Origin: Bathynomus jamesi
Lineage: Eukaryota; Arthropoda; Malacostraca; Isopoda; Cirolanidae
Direction: 5' to 3'
NCBI GenBank assembly: GCA_023014485.1
Contig: JAJOZX010000925.1
Location: forward strand, 249,001 to 313,000
Length of the DNA stretch: 64,000 nt
Shown here: positions 30,761-40,955 of the stretch, in pieces
How positions within the stretch are numbered: position 1 is the first letter of the stretch
Layout: each line of letters starts with the position of its first letter
Position numbers and translations under genes: made by a program
Notes under the pieces: generated by a model
Database searches by the model: none
What the model saw: the letters and a program-made list of their open reading frames with translations, nothing else
What the model was told of the DNA's origin: nothing

Positions 30761-33155
30761 TATGAAATATCTTATCTATATGCCTGAAAAGTAAAAAAAG
30801 ATATTATACAAGTGAAACAAGTGATGATAGATGTTACTGTTCCAATTCCGCTTTGACAAAATCACGAAAAATTCTATTTTACTTATGAGGCCATAGCCGG
30901 ATAACCTGAGCTGATTGAGAAAACGGATTGCAGATTCGAAATCAGCAGGAAAACCTCTATAAGAATCACTTACAAAACCCTTGACAGCAAAATTGATGCA
31001 TACCAGTGTTATGCATACAAGATAAAGTTATTAAAGAACAAAGAAGCGTAAAGGACATGCTTGCGGTTGTACGAAATTTGGCAACTCATTTCCATCATTC
31101 TAGTTCAGCACGAGATGCTTTAAAGGAAATACAAAATGAAATTAAATTACCGCAGCATACTATCATCCAAGACGTATCAACTAGGTGGAATAGCACCTAT
31201 TATATGCTAGCACGCATTGTTGAGCAAACGAAAGCAATAATCCTATATTGTATAGGGAAAAAGCATACTTGCTTAACAGATGACCAATGGGAGCTTGCCG
31301 AAACACTTGTCATGGTTCTCAAACAGTTTGAAGTAGCGACCAAAGAGAATGAGCTTTGCAGATGCATTAATTTCTCAAGTCATTCCTTTTATTGTATCAA
31401 TGGAAAAATATCTGGACTGTGCTGTGACAAATGTCAAAGGTATTCAAACCATTCTTGAGGAAGTCAGAGGTAGTTTTAAAGAAAGATTTAACAAGTATAA
31501 AGAAGAATCTAAACTAATCCTAGCAACAGTACTCGATCCACGGTCCAAAATGAAATATTTTGTTACATCAGAAGACAAGGAGAGAGCACTAACAGAACTA
31601 TATAATGCTTCAGACAAATTTGCAAAACCAAAAACTGATGATAAATCAAATAATATTTATATTTTATTCTTATTTTCCCAGGTTACAATTTTATTTTTAT
31701 AATTTTTTTTTTTAAATTGATTCTAGGGTTTAGGATATTAACTTTTTAACTCAGTCAGTAGTTATTTTCATTAGCCAAAATACCTATTCATTGTTATTTA
31801 AAATAAATAGATCTAATGTTCCTTCAAAATTAGTTCATCTATTTCCTTATTTTTTTAAATTACAAAGTAAATTGGTGCACTAAAGTGATTTATTCTTATT
31901 GGCAAAGTTGATTTTTTTCAGATTTAAGCTAAAATCTCAAAAAAAAAAAAAAATCATTAGGTTTTATGACATACAGTTACCAGTGTTGTATGAACTTTAA
32001 TAGCTATACTTAAATTACAGAATACAGCACAAGTTTAACTGACTCAGAGTTTTCAGACTCTGGTTCTACTGCTTCTGGATCAGATGCTGAGTCGACAACC
32101 TCAGGTTCACCCTTAAAAAAGCTAAGAATGCAAGATGATATATATAATTTTTTGAAGAAGGGGAAAGCAACTTGGAACAGTCAAAAAGGGTTACAAAAAA
32201 GTCGAAATCAATCCACAAACAACTTATTAAAGACAAAAAGATAAATGGTTAGCAACATTTTTTTTTAGGTGACTTTATATTTAAATTATTTATGTAATGT
32301 AACGTAACACTGCATGATTGTATGTATTTTCTATTTATTTCAGGAAAGAAGTTGATTTCTACCTATCACTTCCTGCAATAGCAAAGAAAGAATGTCCATT
32401 TCATTGGTGGAACAATTATGATATGGGCAAACATGGAAAGAAATCAACAGAAAATGAACAGCAGCTAACTACACTCTGCAAAATGGTAAAAAAATATCTG
32501 TGCGCTCCTCCCTCTTCAGTTTATAGTGAAAGATTGTTCAGCACAGGAAATATCTACGAATCCAAGAGAAACAAATTAACGCCCGAACATGGGGAACAAT
32601 TGGCATTAATTCATTGTAACATGAAATTTTTAAAATAAAAAATAAAAATTTTCCAACACTTTAAGCAGCTGTAAGGAATATATTGAATAAATAAACCATT
32701 TTTAAAAAGTTAATTTTTAGTTATTTTAAGGAAAATATTTTTATATGAAGATAGCTACCATAGCTAGCTACTTTGAAGAATTTGATTGTTTTTTACCAGG
32801 ATGTGTGTTTTCAATAAAGCTTCATTTCGGTGTTGTCTTAATCATTTATGTTTGGTTAATGAAGTTTATTTCGGTTGAAATAAGGTAGTTTTTTGCTAAA
32901 AATTTTGTCTTCTATACATGCGACTCAGTGTAAAATGATTTTGATGTTCCTAACTGCTGGATTTAAAAAAAGAGACACAAAAGGTTAAAGTTTTGTGATT
33001 TAGCGGTAAAAACTAGAAACAATTTTAATTATAGTTTTAAGAATGTCGCATCAGCAAAAAAATCATTTCCCATTTGGTGACCCAATTCGCCCCAGTCGAC
33101 GCTACCTATGCCAAGCTTGCCGATACCGATTAATCGGTGCACCCCTAATAATTAC

Positions 33156-33567
33156 ACAACCTTCCAAGTTAGTAGTATGACCGCAAAGTGTTCGAGTGCA
33201 TATATGCAATTGCAATGTTGATCAATGGTTGCAAGGTGTCAGCCCCCTTCCCCCTGGGGGTAGGGGTATATGGAGGAGAGGGGTGGGGGGTAATGGGGGA
33301 GAGGGGTGGGGATAATGAGGGAGAGGGGTGGGGGTAATGGGGGAGAGCAGTTTGGTAGTCCCGATATACAGCTAGCTGTGACATATACTGCTACCTGCCC
33401 GGAGGGAGATAGCGAGCTACCGCTTGTTAAAACTAATATTATTAGCTACGTTTTATTTACCCATTCTCGAAAACTTCAGTATTACTCGAGAGAGAGAGAG
33501 AGAGAGGTGCAGTTTGGGCTCCCGTCGGACGAAAACGAACGAATGGAAGCTCTTTGGGAGAGATATG
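33156..33567. repeat. G-rich GGGAGAGGGGTGGGGGTAAT repeat and (GA)n
   Basis: 33255-33352 is a degenerate tandem of GGGGGTAATGGGGGAGAGGG-type units. 33488-33506 is (GA)n. No gene is recognised in the stretch. Confidence 0.75.
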
Positions 33568-33665
33568 TCGGGATGGGCTAGTGGTAAAGCATCTGGTTGT
33601 TAATCTGAAGGTCTTAGGTTCTTGTTTCGGCTCGGATTTCAGATTTCAGCGATTAAGGCGTTTCT
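33568..33665 (+). mobile_element. tRNA-Asn-like SINE
   Basis: GGATGGGCTAGTGGTAAAGC (box A), anticodon-like GTT in CTGGTTGTTAATCTGAAGG, box B-like GGTTCTTGTTTC, then a CGGATTTCAGATTTCA tail. The same tail and GTT-bearing arm occur on the minus strand at 39.97-40.05 kb. Box B is degraded, so it is not a functional tRNA. Confidence 0.68.
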
Positions 33666-33744
33666 CTGGGTCACGTGACTCGACAGTTGTTATGGAGGTC
33701 AAACGACCCAAAACACTATTTGGAGGAAGGGTTCAAAACTAAAT

Positions 33745-34429
33745 TCTTGCTTTACAGTTGAATCAAAACGTACGAACGGGCTTTTTTGGGACGGTGGGTG
33801 AGGGTAGTTGTTGTACGAGGGTAGAGGGTCTAGAATTGAAATTCGTGCTTACGTGCTCCTATTGAGGAAATATAGCCCAACATGAAATTTTGTTATCTCT
33901 AACTCGTTCTTTTAAGCTCATTTTCTGTTAGAGTTTAATCCAAAGAGAGTGGATTCTACGAGTGAATAATATATGTATGGACAAAACAGTTTAAACACCT
34001 TACAACTTTTTTGAAATACGAGACCTATTAACAGAAATTACCTATAACCATCAGTGATGTATTTTGAATACTGATAATAAATTTAGTAACACTCGTCAAC
34101 ATTTGTGAACCTCCTCAGAAAGATTGGTGTAATTATTGTTTGCTGTATTAGTTTTAATATGTAATACATTTTTAATTTTTGCAGTTTCTTGGTAAGTATA
34201 TTTAAATTGCAAAGTGATATGAAAATCAATATATCAACGGCAGATCACTGTCTTTCTTTTATAAAGGAAGTTGGGGCCAAGGGCGAATGCCCGCAACTCC
34301 CCCCTACACCACCATATAGAAGAAAAAGAAAACCAAAATCAAGGTACAGGGCTTTCAAGATGCCTGGACAGTGTGTGTATTTGAAAGATTGGAGGTCACA
34401 GACAGGGGGAAAAGATGGATTGAGAAAGA
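33745..34429. other. No gene recognised
   Basis: Low-complexity-free AT-rich DNA. The 87-codon frame at 34189 has no recognisable motif. Confidence 0.5.
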
Positions 34430-35592
34430 TTATTTCAGAGTTCACCGGTTGAGTAGATGAAAGACTGAGAATACCGATTAACCTTTGCGTCATAGAGTTG
34501 GATAGAAAAGGAATGAGAATGTGTCGAAAGTCTGGTATTGCGTGCTATCCTTAAAGGAGGAGGTATGCAGTTAGAGAGTTCAGAAGAGCAGTCCGTTATA
34601 ATAGCGAGAGTAAGAAGAGAGTGAGGCAACATTGCGGAGAAGAGAAAGGAATTGAAGACAGCCAGTAAGAGGCGGGGAAGTGATGAGACAAAAACTTTTG
34701 ATTCCACTCAGTCAAGTAGAGCTGCGTGGGTTGAGCCACCCCACACATGAGAAGCGTACCTCCATACAGGGGCGGACAACACCCCTGGACAGACACACCA
34801 AATGATTGGGGGTGAAGAAACTGCGGAGGCGGTACAGCACACCTAACTTCTTAGCTATTTTAAAAAGAGAGCATATGTGAAATTCCAGGAAAGACCACGA
34901 AAAAAGGAAACACCAACAATGTTAAGAGAAGAAGAACGATCGAGTTGTGTACTGCTGAAGGTAAGGGGATAGTCGTGTGGAAGATTGTGACGGAGAGACA
35001 GATAGAGGAACCGAGTTTTTGAGGCATTGAAAGCCACGAGGTTTTCTCAGCCCCAGTCAGAGATGTAGAAAATTCAAAGGTCAAGTGTACCATAACCGTC
35101 CCACGCGAAGCATGGAGTGACTGTTGAGAGGAACGCTTTGTGAAGAGTGGAATCATCGGCAGAGGAGTGGATAGGAGAGGAATTACGACTTCATAGATCA
35201 CTGATAAATAAAAGGAAAAGAGTGAGTGACAAGACAGAACCCTAAGGCCAGAAAGGAAATCAGATATGAAGGCACAGACAGAAGGATAGAAACCAAAGAG
35301 GGGCAGTTTGGAGATTAAAGATTTGTGCCAGAATCTATCAAAACCTTTTGATGTCTAGAGCAAGAGCAAAGGTTTCACCGAAATCCCGAAAGGAGGATGA
35401 CCAAAAGTCAGATATATATGCAGGAAGATCGCCACGAGAGCGTCCCTTGCGGAACCCATACTGACGATCTGAAAGAAGGTTGCGAGAAGAGAGGTGTTTA
35501 AGAATCTTCCTTATTAAGGATAGATTAAAAAACTTTAGAAAGGCAAGAAATCAAAGGAATTGGACAATAGTTAGAGAGTTGAGAGCAGTCAC
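34430..35592 (-). pseudogene. LINE reverse transcriptase remnant, minus strand
   Basis: Heavily frameshifted. On the minus strand, translated in mixed frames: YGFRKGRSRGDLPAY (35460 region), KRF..FWHKSLISKLPLFGF (35340-35280, RT motif A surroundings), the ADDST-type motif near 35155, YASHVWGGSTH (34750), and SSELSNCIPPPLRIARNTR with NRYSQSFI near the 3' end. This order is that of the C-terminal half of an arthropod non-LTR retrotransposon ORF2 of the Jockey/CR1-related type; the exact clade is uncertain. Confidence 0.75.
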
Positions 35593-35593
35593 C

Positions 35594-36320
35594 CTTCTTT
35601 GGGACAGGCAGAAATCTGGCAAATGAACTTTAATAAAGATAAACGTAAAACGTTGCATATCAGTAGAAACAATGTTAAAGAAAAGTATTTTATGCGCGAC
35701 AAGACATTAAGGAGTGTTACGGAAGAGAAAGATTTAGGTATTATTGTTGCTGACACTCTTAAACCGAGTAAGCAATGTGTCGAAGCGGTTAGAAAAGTAA
35801 ATAGAATCTTAGGATTTATCGTAGCTCATTTGAAAATATAATTCCTTAGTAGGCTCTCACTTGGAATACTGCATTCAGTTTTGGTTCCCATATTTTACGA
35901 CATGATATAGACGGAATGGAGAGAATGCAGCGACGGGCTACTAAGATAATTTCTAAACTCGGAAACAAATCATCCGCTGCCCGTTTAGAAACGTTAAATT
36001 TATTCTTACTCGTAAGAAGGCGAATTCAAGGAGATTTAATCCATGTGTTTAAAATGATTAAAATGATTAAATATTTTGATAATGTCGACACACAAAAATA
36101 TTTCACCTTCACAAATACAGATAGAACGGTCTCAAATTAGTGGGTAAACATTTTAATTCTAATGAAGCTATACCATTATGAAGCTAAACACTTTTTTCTT
36201 CAGTCGTATAGTTAATTTGTGGAATGGATTGGCAGCCAGCGTAGTTCAAAGTAATTCGGCCGAGTCCTTTAAAAAGAGACGAGACGCTTATCTCGCTTTA
36301 AACCCTCCAACTTAGAAGCA
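35594..36320 (+). pseudogene. CR1-like LINE C-terminal remnant
   Basis: 35599-35840 reads WQMNFNKDKRKTLHISRNN, TEEKDLGIIVADTLKPSKQCVEA, RKVNRILGF, the segment after the RT catalytic box. 35900-36140: ERMQRRATKIISKLGNKSS and RRRIQGDLIHVFKMIK. Then LVNLWNGLAAS-like and FKKRRDAYLA-like ends by about 36320. Several frameshifts. It joins directly, in the opposite orientation, to the LINE remnant on its left. Confidence 0.8.
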
Positions 36321-36705
36321 TTTGTTGGCGCATAAAAGTACTGTGGAATTTTCCCTCGGACTCCCTCCTCTTTACCTTAAAATTTTCACTTAATCTTTCA
36401 ATTTCTTTCCTTCCTTTCAACCTTCCTTCTTTGCTTTAAAACTTTCTCTCGTCTTTAAATTTTCTTCCTTCTTAAGCAGACAGCCTCGTAGGGAACTAAC
36501 CGGTCTGTTGCTGTTTGGTATTCTTCGTATTCCTTTGTATGATCATCGTTATTATTTGCTACTATGGGAGCTAAGTTAGAAATCAGAAATATGAGCAAAC
36601 ACCCGTTATTAAACTTTTTGTGAGAACAGCATAAAAAAAGTTGGGGTGGAACAAATAAAAAAAAGTAAAATGCGTGGAAAGAAGTCGTGCGTCACGTCAA
36701 CAAAC
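36321..36705. other. Probable LINE 3' UTR and unclassified sequence
   Basis: CT-rich DNA (TTTCCTTCCTTTCAACCTTCC) follows the CR1-like C-terminus and may be its 3' untranslated region. Nothing else is recognised. Confidence 0.45.
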
Positions 36706-36707
36706 TA

Positions 36708-37473
36708 CAGTGTGTCCCATAAGTCCGGCATCATAGGAGAAATTCATATTTTTCTATTTCTACAAACCATAATTTATGCTCGGGATGCCAATTTCCCGCC
36801 CACCATTCTGTTCAGTGACGAGGCTGTTTTTTATGGAAATGGTGAGGTAAATCGACAGAACACCCGCTACTGGTCTCAACACAACCCTCACTGGTATACC
36901 TCTTCAAAGGAACAAGGTGCATCTCGGGTGATGGTATGATGTGGCATTTGGAAGGATCGCATCATAGGCCCCCTCTTTTTCGATGAACGTGTTACTGGAG
37001 GCACCTACCTACGTACGCTCAAGGAAGAAGCATTTCCCAGTGTCTTGAACGAAGAAGGAAATTTCCTAACATGGTTCCAGCATGACGGCGCTCCCGCACA
37101 TTACAGCACCCAAGTAAGGGAATACCCGTACCAACAATTCCCTGGTCATTGGATAGGACGTCGAGGGCCTATGGAATGGCCAGCTAGAAGCCCGGATCTC
37201 ACGCCACTAGCTTTTTATCTCTGGGGCCACTCGAAAGCGCTGGTATACGCAGAGAAAATTAGGAGTGTTGAACATTTGTGGCAGCGCATTATTGGGGCAT
37301 GTAACACCATTACTCCTGACATCATTCACCGTGTGCTTGCTGACTGGGTATCACGTCTGAATTTGTGTACTGAAAACAATGGTGGACATATTGAGCACGT
37401 TCTGTAAATAAAAGCTTTTGTTTTGCCTTTTTTTATTATTTTTCCTATGATGCCGGACTTATGGGACACCCTG
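36708..37473 (+). mobile_element. Short mariner (DUF4817-type relative), internally deleted
   Basis: TIRs of about 30 bp: CAGTGTGTCCCATAAGTCC and, reverse-complemented, CAGGGTGTCCCATAAGTCC, each followed by GGCATCATAGGA. TA flanks both ends (36706-36707, 37474-37475). The 766-bp body lacks the N-terminal DNA-binding half of the transposase. Confidence 0.93.
36775..37407 (+). pseudogene. Mariner transposase, truncated, third catalytic Asp lost
   Basis: First Asp box ILFSDEAVFYGNGEVNRQN (36806 region). A stop codon interrupts at 36937 (VMV then TGA then CGIW). Second box FQHDGAPAHYSTQVREY. The third box reads SPDLTPLAFYLWG: the position normally Asp is Ala, so the enzyme would be dead even without the stop. 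C-terminus GGHIEHVL resembles that of the 24-674 copy. The N-terminal helix-turn-helix is missing. Confidence 0.88.
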
Positions 37474-37475
37474 TA

Positions 37476-37640
37476 GAATGGTTACATTGCAATCGTCAAT
37501 AATAATAATAATAATACTTTGATTTGTTTAACCTCTTCCATAAGGGTAAAAAGTCATGTGACATAGAGGACCTATGCCAAGTTTCACATTGTAATTGTAG
37601 TAGTCTTTCGGAGACACTAGCACCCGACCTAGTGTCTCCG
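37476..37640. repeat. (AAT)n tract and a 12-bp-arm hairpin
   Basis: AATAATAATAATAATA at 37499-37515. CGGAGACACTAG and its complement CTAGTGTCTCCG (37609-37620, 37629-37640) form a hairpin exactly at the truncated 5' end of the following LINE. Confidence 0.75.
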
Positions 37641-39212
37641 ACGCTTTTTATCCTAGACATTTGAAAGATTTGAAAGACGTTATCGTAGGCCCCTTAGCGA
37701 AGATTTTTAATCAGTCACTCGAAACGGGGATTATTCCTGAAGACTTCAAATTAGCTAACGTCACGCCTATTTTTAAAAAAGGCGACCGCGCGGTAGCTAG
37801 CAATTATAGGCCCATTAGCTTAACGTCAATTGTCGGTAAACTTTTGGAATCCGTAGTTAGGGATCGTATTATCGATCACTTAGAAAGTAGGGGTTTGATT
37901 AATAGTAGTCAGCACGGGTTTCGACGCCATAGGTCTTGTTTAACAAATTTTTTAGAATTTATAACGAAATAGTGCGCGAATACGATAGGCATAGGGCAGC
38001 TGACGTTATTTATTTAGATTTTAAAAAGGCGTTCGATACAGTTCCGCATAGGAGACTAATTGCGAAGGTTAAAGCGCACGGTATCCGCGGTCAGGTAGCT
38101 AACTGGTTAGAAGAATGGCTTCGTGCTAGGAGGCAGAGGGTCGTAGTTAATGGTAGTGAATCGGGGTGGTTAGAGGTAGGTAGTGGTGTCCCACAGGGTT
38201 CAGTGTTAGGCCCATTGTTATTCGTAATTTACATTAACGACATAGATGTAGGATTGATTAGTAACGTGTCAAAATTCGCGGACGATACTAAAATAGGCGG
38301 TAAGGTTGTTAACGAGGACGATAGAAATAGGATCCAAGACGATGTAGATAGGATTATGGAGTGGACGGATAAGTGGCAGATGCAATTTAACGTAGATAAA
38401 TGTAAAGTTTTGCATATAGGTTCTCGCAACAATAATTACGTGTACACGATGGATGATAGGGATTTAGCGAGCGTTGACGAGGAAGTAGATTTAGGCGTAC
38501 GCGTAACTAAAGATTTAAAGGTTAGGAACCAGTGCCTGGAGTCTTGCGCAAAAGCTAATAGGATGTTAGGCTTCATAGCGCGTAATTTCGAATTTAAATC
38601 GAAGGATATTATATTGCCCCTTTACAAGTCCCTAGTCAGGCCTCATTTGGAATATGCCGTTCAATTTTGGTGCCCGTACTTGCGTGAGGATATTGATAGG
38701 TTAGAAAGGGTTCAGCGTCGTGCCACGAAACTTATTCCGGCATTGCGCAATAAGCCTTATGAAGATAGGATTAAAGTGTTAGACTTGTATTCACTAGAAA
38801 CTAGGAGATTAAGGGGGGAGCTTATTGAAGTTTTCAAAATCGTTAATAACATCGATAACGTAAATTTTGACAAATTGTTCACTTTCGATAATAGTAATAC
38901 TCGCAATAACGGATTCAAGTTGCGTGGCAGACGTTTCATTACTAATATCGCTAAAAACTTCTTTACGTTTAAAGTAATTGATAAATGGAATAATCTTCCC
39001 GCGTCAGTCGTTCATTCTACCAGCGTTAATGTGTTTAAGAACCGTCTTGACAGACATTTTAAAAATATTAACGTTGTTTAAAATTAAAAAAGAAAGTTAA
39101 CAACAGGAGCTCTGGTGGTGGTGCTCGAGGATGAGTCTGTTGACGATGAATGCCAGCTTGTGACATGCCAGCGTGTGATGCCAGCAATAAAAAAAAAAAA
39201 AAAAAAAAAAAA
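37641..39212 (+). mobile_element. Young 5'-truncated CR1-like LINE with A-rich tail
   Basis: Only the reverse transcriptase half is present. It is nearly intact, with one frameshift, and ends in a 3' untranslated stretch with an A-rich tail (39187-39212). It is about 60-70% similar in protein layout to the older minus-strand copy at 19.3-24.7 kb. Confidence 0.9.
37661..39081 (+). pseudogene. CR1-like reverse transcriptase, one frameshift
   Basis: 37661-37972: FKLANVTPIFKKGDRAVA, NYRPISLTSIVGKLLESV, QHGFRRHRSCLTNFLEF. A single frameshift near 37960 moves to the frame ending at 39081. There: YLDFKKAFDTVPHRRLIAK (motif A), GVPQGSVLGPLLFVIYIND (motif B), KFADDTKIGG (motif C), WQMQFNVDKCKVLHIG, thumb RPHLEYAVQFWCPYLRED, and C-terminal SLETRRLRGELIEVFK, NTRNNGFKLRGRRF, DKWNNLPASVVHSTSVN. 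The endonuclease half is missing by 5' truncation, as is usual for LINEs. Confidence 0.92.
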
Positions 39213-39429
39213 TTAGACTAACACGAATGTAGATGTAGCTCATAGCGTAAACTAACCCACTTTTTGTTTAACTTTACCTACTTTTTTTTTTTTTCTTATC
39301 CTCCTTACTTTGCATGTCTCTAACTCTTTTCTTGCATGTTTGTAGTTTGCATGGTATGACAGTGAGTTAAGACTGTGTTTGCATGGTTTGTAAGCGTTCT
39401 TATTTTACTTCTTTTCATCTTTCACCCCT

Positions 39430-39682
39430 CTCCTATATTCTCCGACTATTTTTCTGACTTGTCGGCAGTGGCCGGCGGATGATGATGGTGAGACTTTTTC
39501 CCTCTTTTTCTGAATGAATGTTAACCCACGAATGATAGGTGTTGCTCCTTACTTAACCCCTTATTCTCCTCTCTTCTCTTAACCCCCTACTCTCTCCTTT
39601 CTCTCGGGCTAGCCTTAGAGTGGATCTTAGGGTCTTTGTTAGCCTTAGCTTCTGTAGATCTGTAGATCATCATCATCATCAT
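39430..39682. repeat. Left arm of an inverted repeat that flanks the minisatellite region
   Basis: GACTTGTCGGCAGT..CCGGCGGATGATGATGG, TTAACCCACGAATGATAGGT, CGGGCTAGCCTTAGAGTGG, GGGTCTTTGTTAGCCTTAGC and CTGTAGATCTGTAGAT all recur in reverse complement at 42085-42325. Probably the tail of an unidentified retroelement present twice in opposite orientation. Confidence 0.8.
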
Positions 39683-39893
39683 GCAGAGCTGGGCACTTGC
39701 GTTTTTTTGCGCGTTTTTTTGCGGTACTGCGGTACTACTACCGCACTACCAAACCGGTACCGCATAACGCAAAGGATCGCTGAAAGTACAGCAGTACCGC
39801 TACCGCATTCAAATTTCCCGCGGTACTTTCCGCGGTACCGACCAACACGGTAGTACCGCAGTACCGCAAAAAAAACCGCAAGTGCCCAGCTCT
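39683..39893. mobile_element. hAT-type MITE built of GCGGTAC iterons
   Basis: Ends CAGAGCTGGGCACTTGCG on both sides, mirrored. The interior is almost entirely GCGGTACTGCGGTAC / GTACCGC repeats. I could not find a clean 8-bp duplication in the (CAT)n/(ATT)n flanks. Confidence 0.82.
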
Positions 39894-39969
39894 GAATTAT
39901 TATTTATTTATAATAAAAAAATAACAGTAACAGTAACACCGTCACCGTCACTACCTAAATCAGTGAAAT

Positions 39970-40046
39970 CTGAAATCCGGGGGCGAGATTCGAATACACG
40001 ACTTTAAAATTAACAGCCTGGCACTTCACAACTAACTCTGGTGGGG
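39970..40046 (-). mobile_element. tRNA-Asn-like SINE, minus strand
   Basis: Minus strand: CCAGAGTTAGTTGTGAAGTG (box A region), CAGGCTGTTAATTTTAAAG with GTT anticodon, box B GTATTCGAATCTC, then CCCGGATTTCAGATTTCA. Shares its tail with the plus-strand copy at 33.57 kb. Confidence 0.68.
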
Positions 40047-40513
40047 TTAGTGTGATAGTCACACGTTTGAATTAACCATACAGATAAGCTGACCAATATA
40101 ATTTGTCGGCTGCCACCCAACATTTATCCGGTGTGAACGAACCGTGCACGCGTGGAACGAGAAGCGTGATCAATCCATCACGAAAGAAAAGCCATCCAAA
40201 ACGTTTTACGTATCTTCTGACGCTCTACAAAAGTATTACTATAAATGAAAGAACGCGCTTTGTTGGTTCCCTCCTGACACATCCAAAGGACGCTGCCAAC
40301 AACATTCAATGTCCGACTCAAAAAATATTAGAATACAGAAGAGGACAATAGGCGAAATAATCGGTACGAGGGGAAGGGAGGGAAACAGTGTTCGAGAAAG
40401 TCCCCAAAAGGTCATTACCATTATCCCCAGGTAACAGGTAAGGACTCGACATTTTAACCTATTCTTTCAAGTAAACAACCACAATAGACTTTCTTCTATC
40501 CATGTAAATATGC

Positions 40514-40556
<43 letters not shown>

Positions 40557-40955
40557 ATATAGTGAAGAGTAACAACACGCGAGATTACACTGATAACTTT
40601 GAAGAAAAGAATAGCTGACCTCCAATAAAAAAAAGTTAAAAAAAAGATGTATAAATTATTTACAAGACAAAAGCTTTAACCTTGACGTCTTGTTAATAAC
40701 CGAACTCATGAACTCGTAACATATATATATGTTTTCTCATATTTCTGATCTCTGACATAGCTCCCAATGCTCCCATATATACACACGGAGCTGGTAAAAA
40801 AGTTTCGAGAGTGAAATAAAATTAGGTATGCAGTATCCTAGAACCAAATACTGATGTACACACATATGTACGTATGTGTTCTATGCAGTACCAAACTTTG
40901 GAACAAGTTGAGGATCACCTGAAAATCTTCCTACCCAGGTAGAGCTGGGGGGAAA
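40047..40955. other. No gene recognised; (TA)n at 40516-40561
   Basis: Mixed DNA with one (TA)n tract. The 82-codon frame at 40103 has no recognisable motif. Confidence 0.5.

Larger units (their letters stand above)
28219..31008 (-). mobile_element. 2.8-kb DNA transposon with CACTGG ends and TTA TSD (copy 2)
   Basis: Ends are CACTGGTATGCAT on the left and its exact reverse complement ATGCATACCAGTG on the right. TTA at 28216-28218 and 31009-31011. Removal restores the hAT reading frame (HTLQL then CIQDK). Same protein family, same 3-bp target and same CACT-G start as copy 1, but different internal TIR sequence, so it is a second family within one group. The gene runs on the minus strand. Confidence 0.94.
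26967..32638 (+). pseudogene. BED-finger hAT transposase, interrupted twice
   Basis: Opening MSKSSKTSPIWDFFAI (26967) and the BED-like CKVCGALI..KTSNLRSHLK are visible across a frameshift. 27217-27613: acidic linker, EMICYDLHPYSVVEDIGFKNL, ending at the MITE. 27821-28218: SYVSLTTDGWTASH (first Asp), IVTDNAANMKVA (second Asp), SSFCCVIHTLQL. The frame resumes exactly after the CACTG element at 31012 with CIQDKVIKEQRS, then QDVSTRWNSTYYML, and ATVLDPRSKMKYF. An apparent intron or lesion lies at about 31690-32320. The final exon 32342-32638 holds the hATC domain SSVYSERLFSTGNIYESKRNKL. Frameshifts and the two insertions inactivate it. Confidence 0.88.
25514..33147 (+). mobile_element. hAT element, TSD ATAATTAC, carrying two nested insertions
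   Basis: Ends TAGTGATGCACCGAT and, reverse-complemented, TAGGGGTGCACCGAT, with iterons of ACCGAT/ATCGGT just inside. Exact 8-bp duplications ATAATTAC at 25506-25513 and 33148-33155. The plus-strand BED/hAT transposase is interrupted by a MITE (27614-27812) and by the 2.8-kb CACTG-ended element (28219-31008). Without them the element would be about 4.6 kb, a normal full-length size. Confidence 0.95.
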
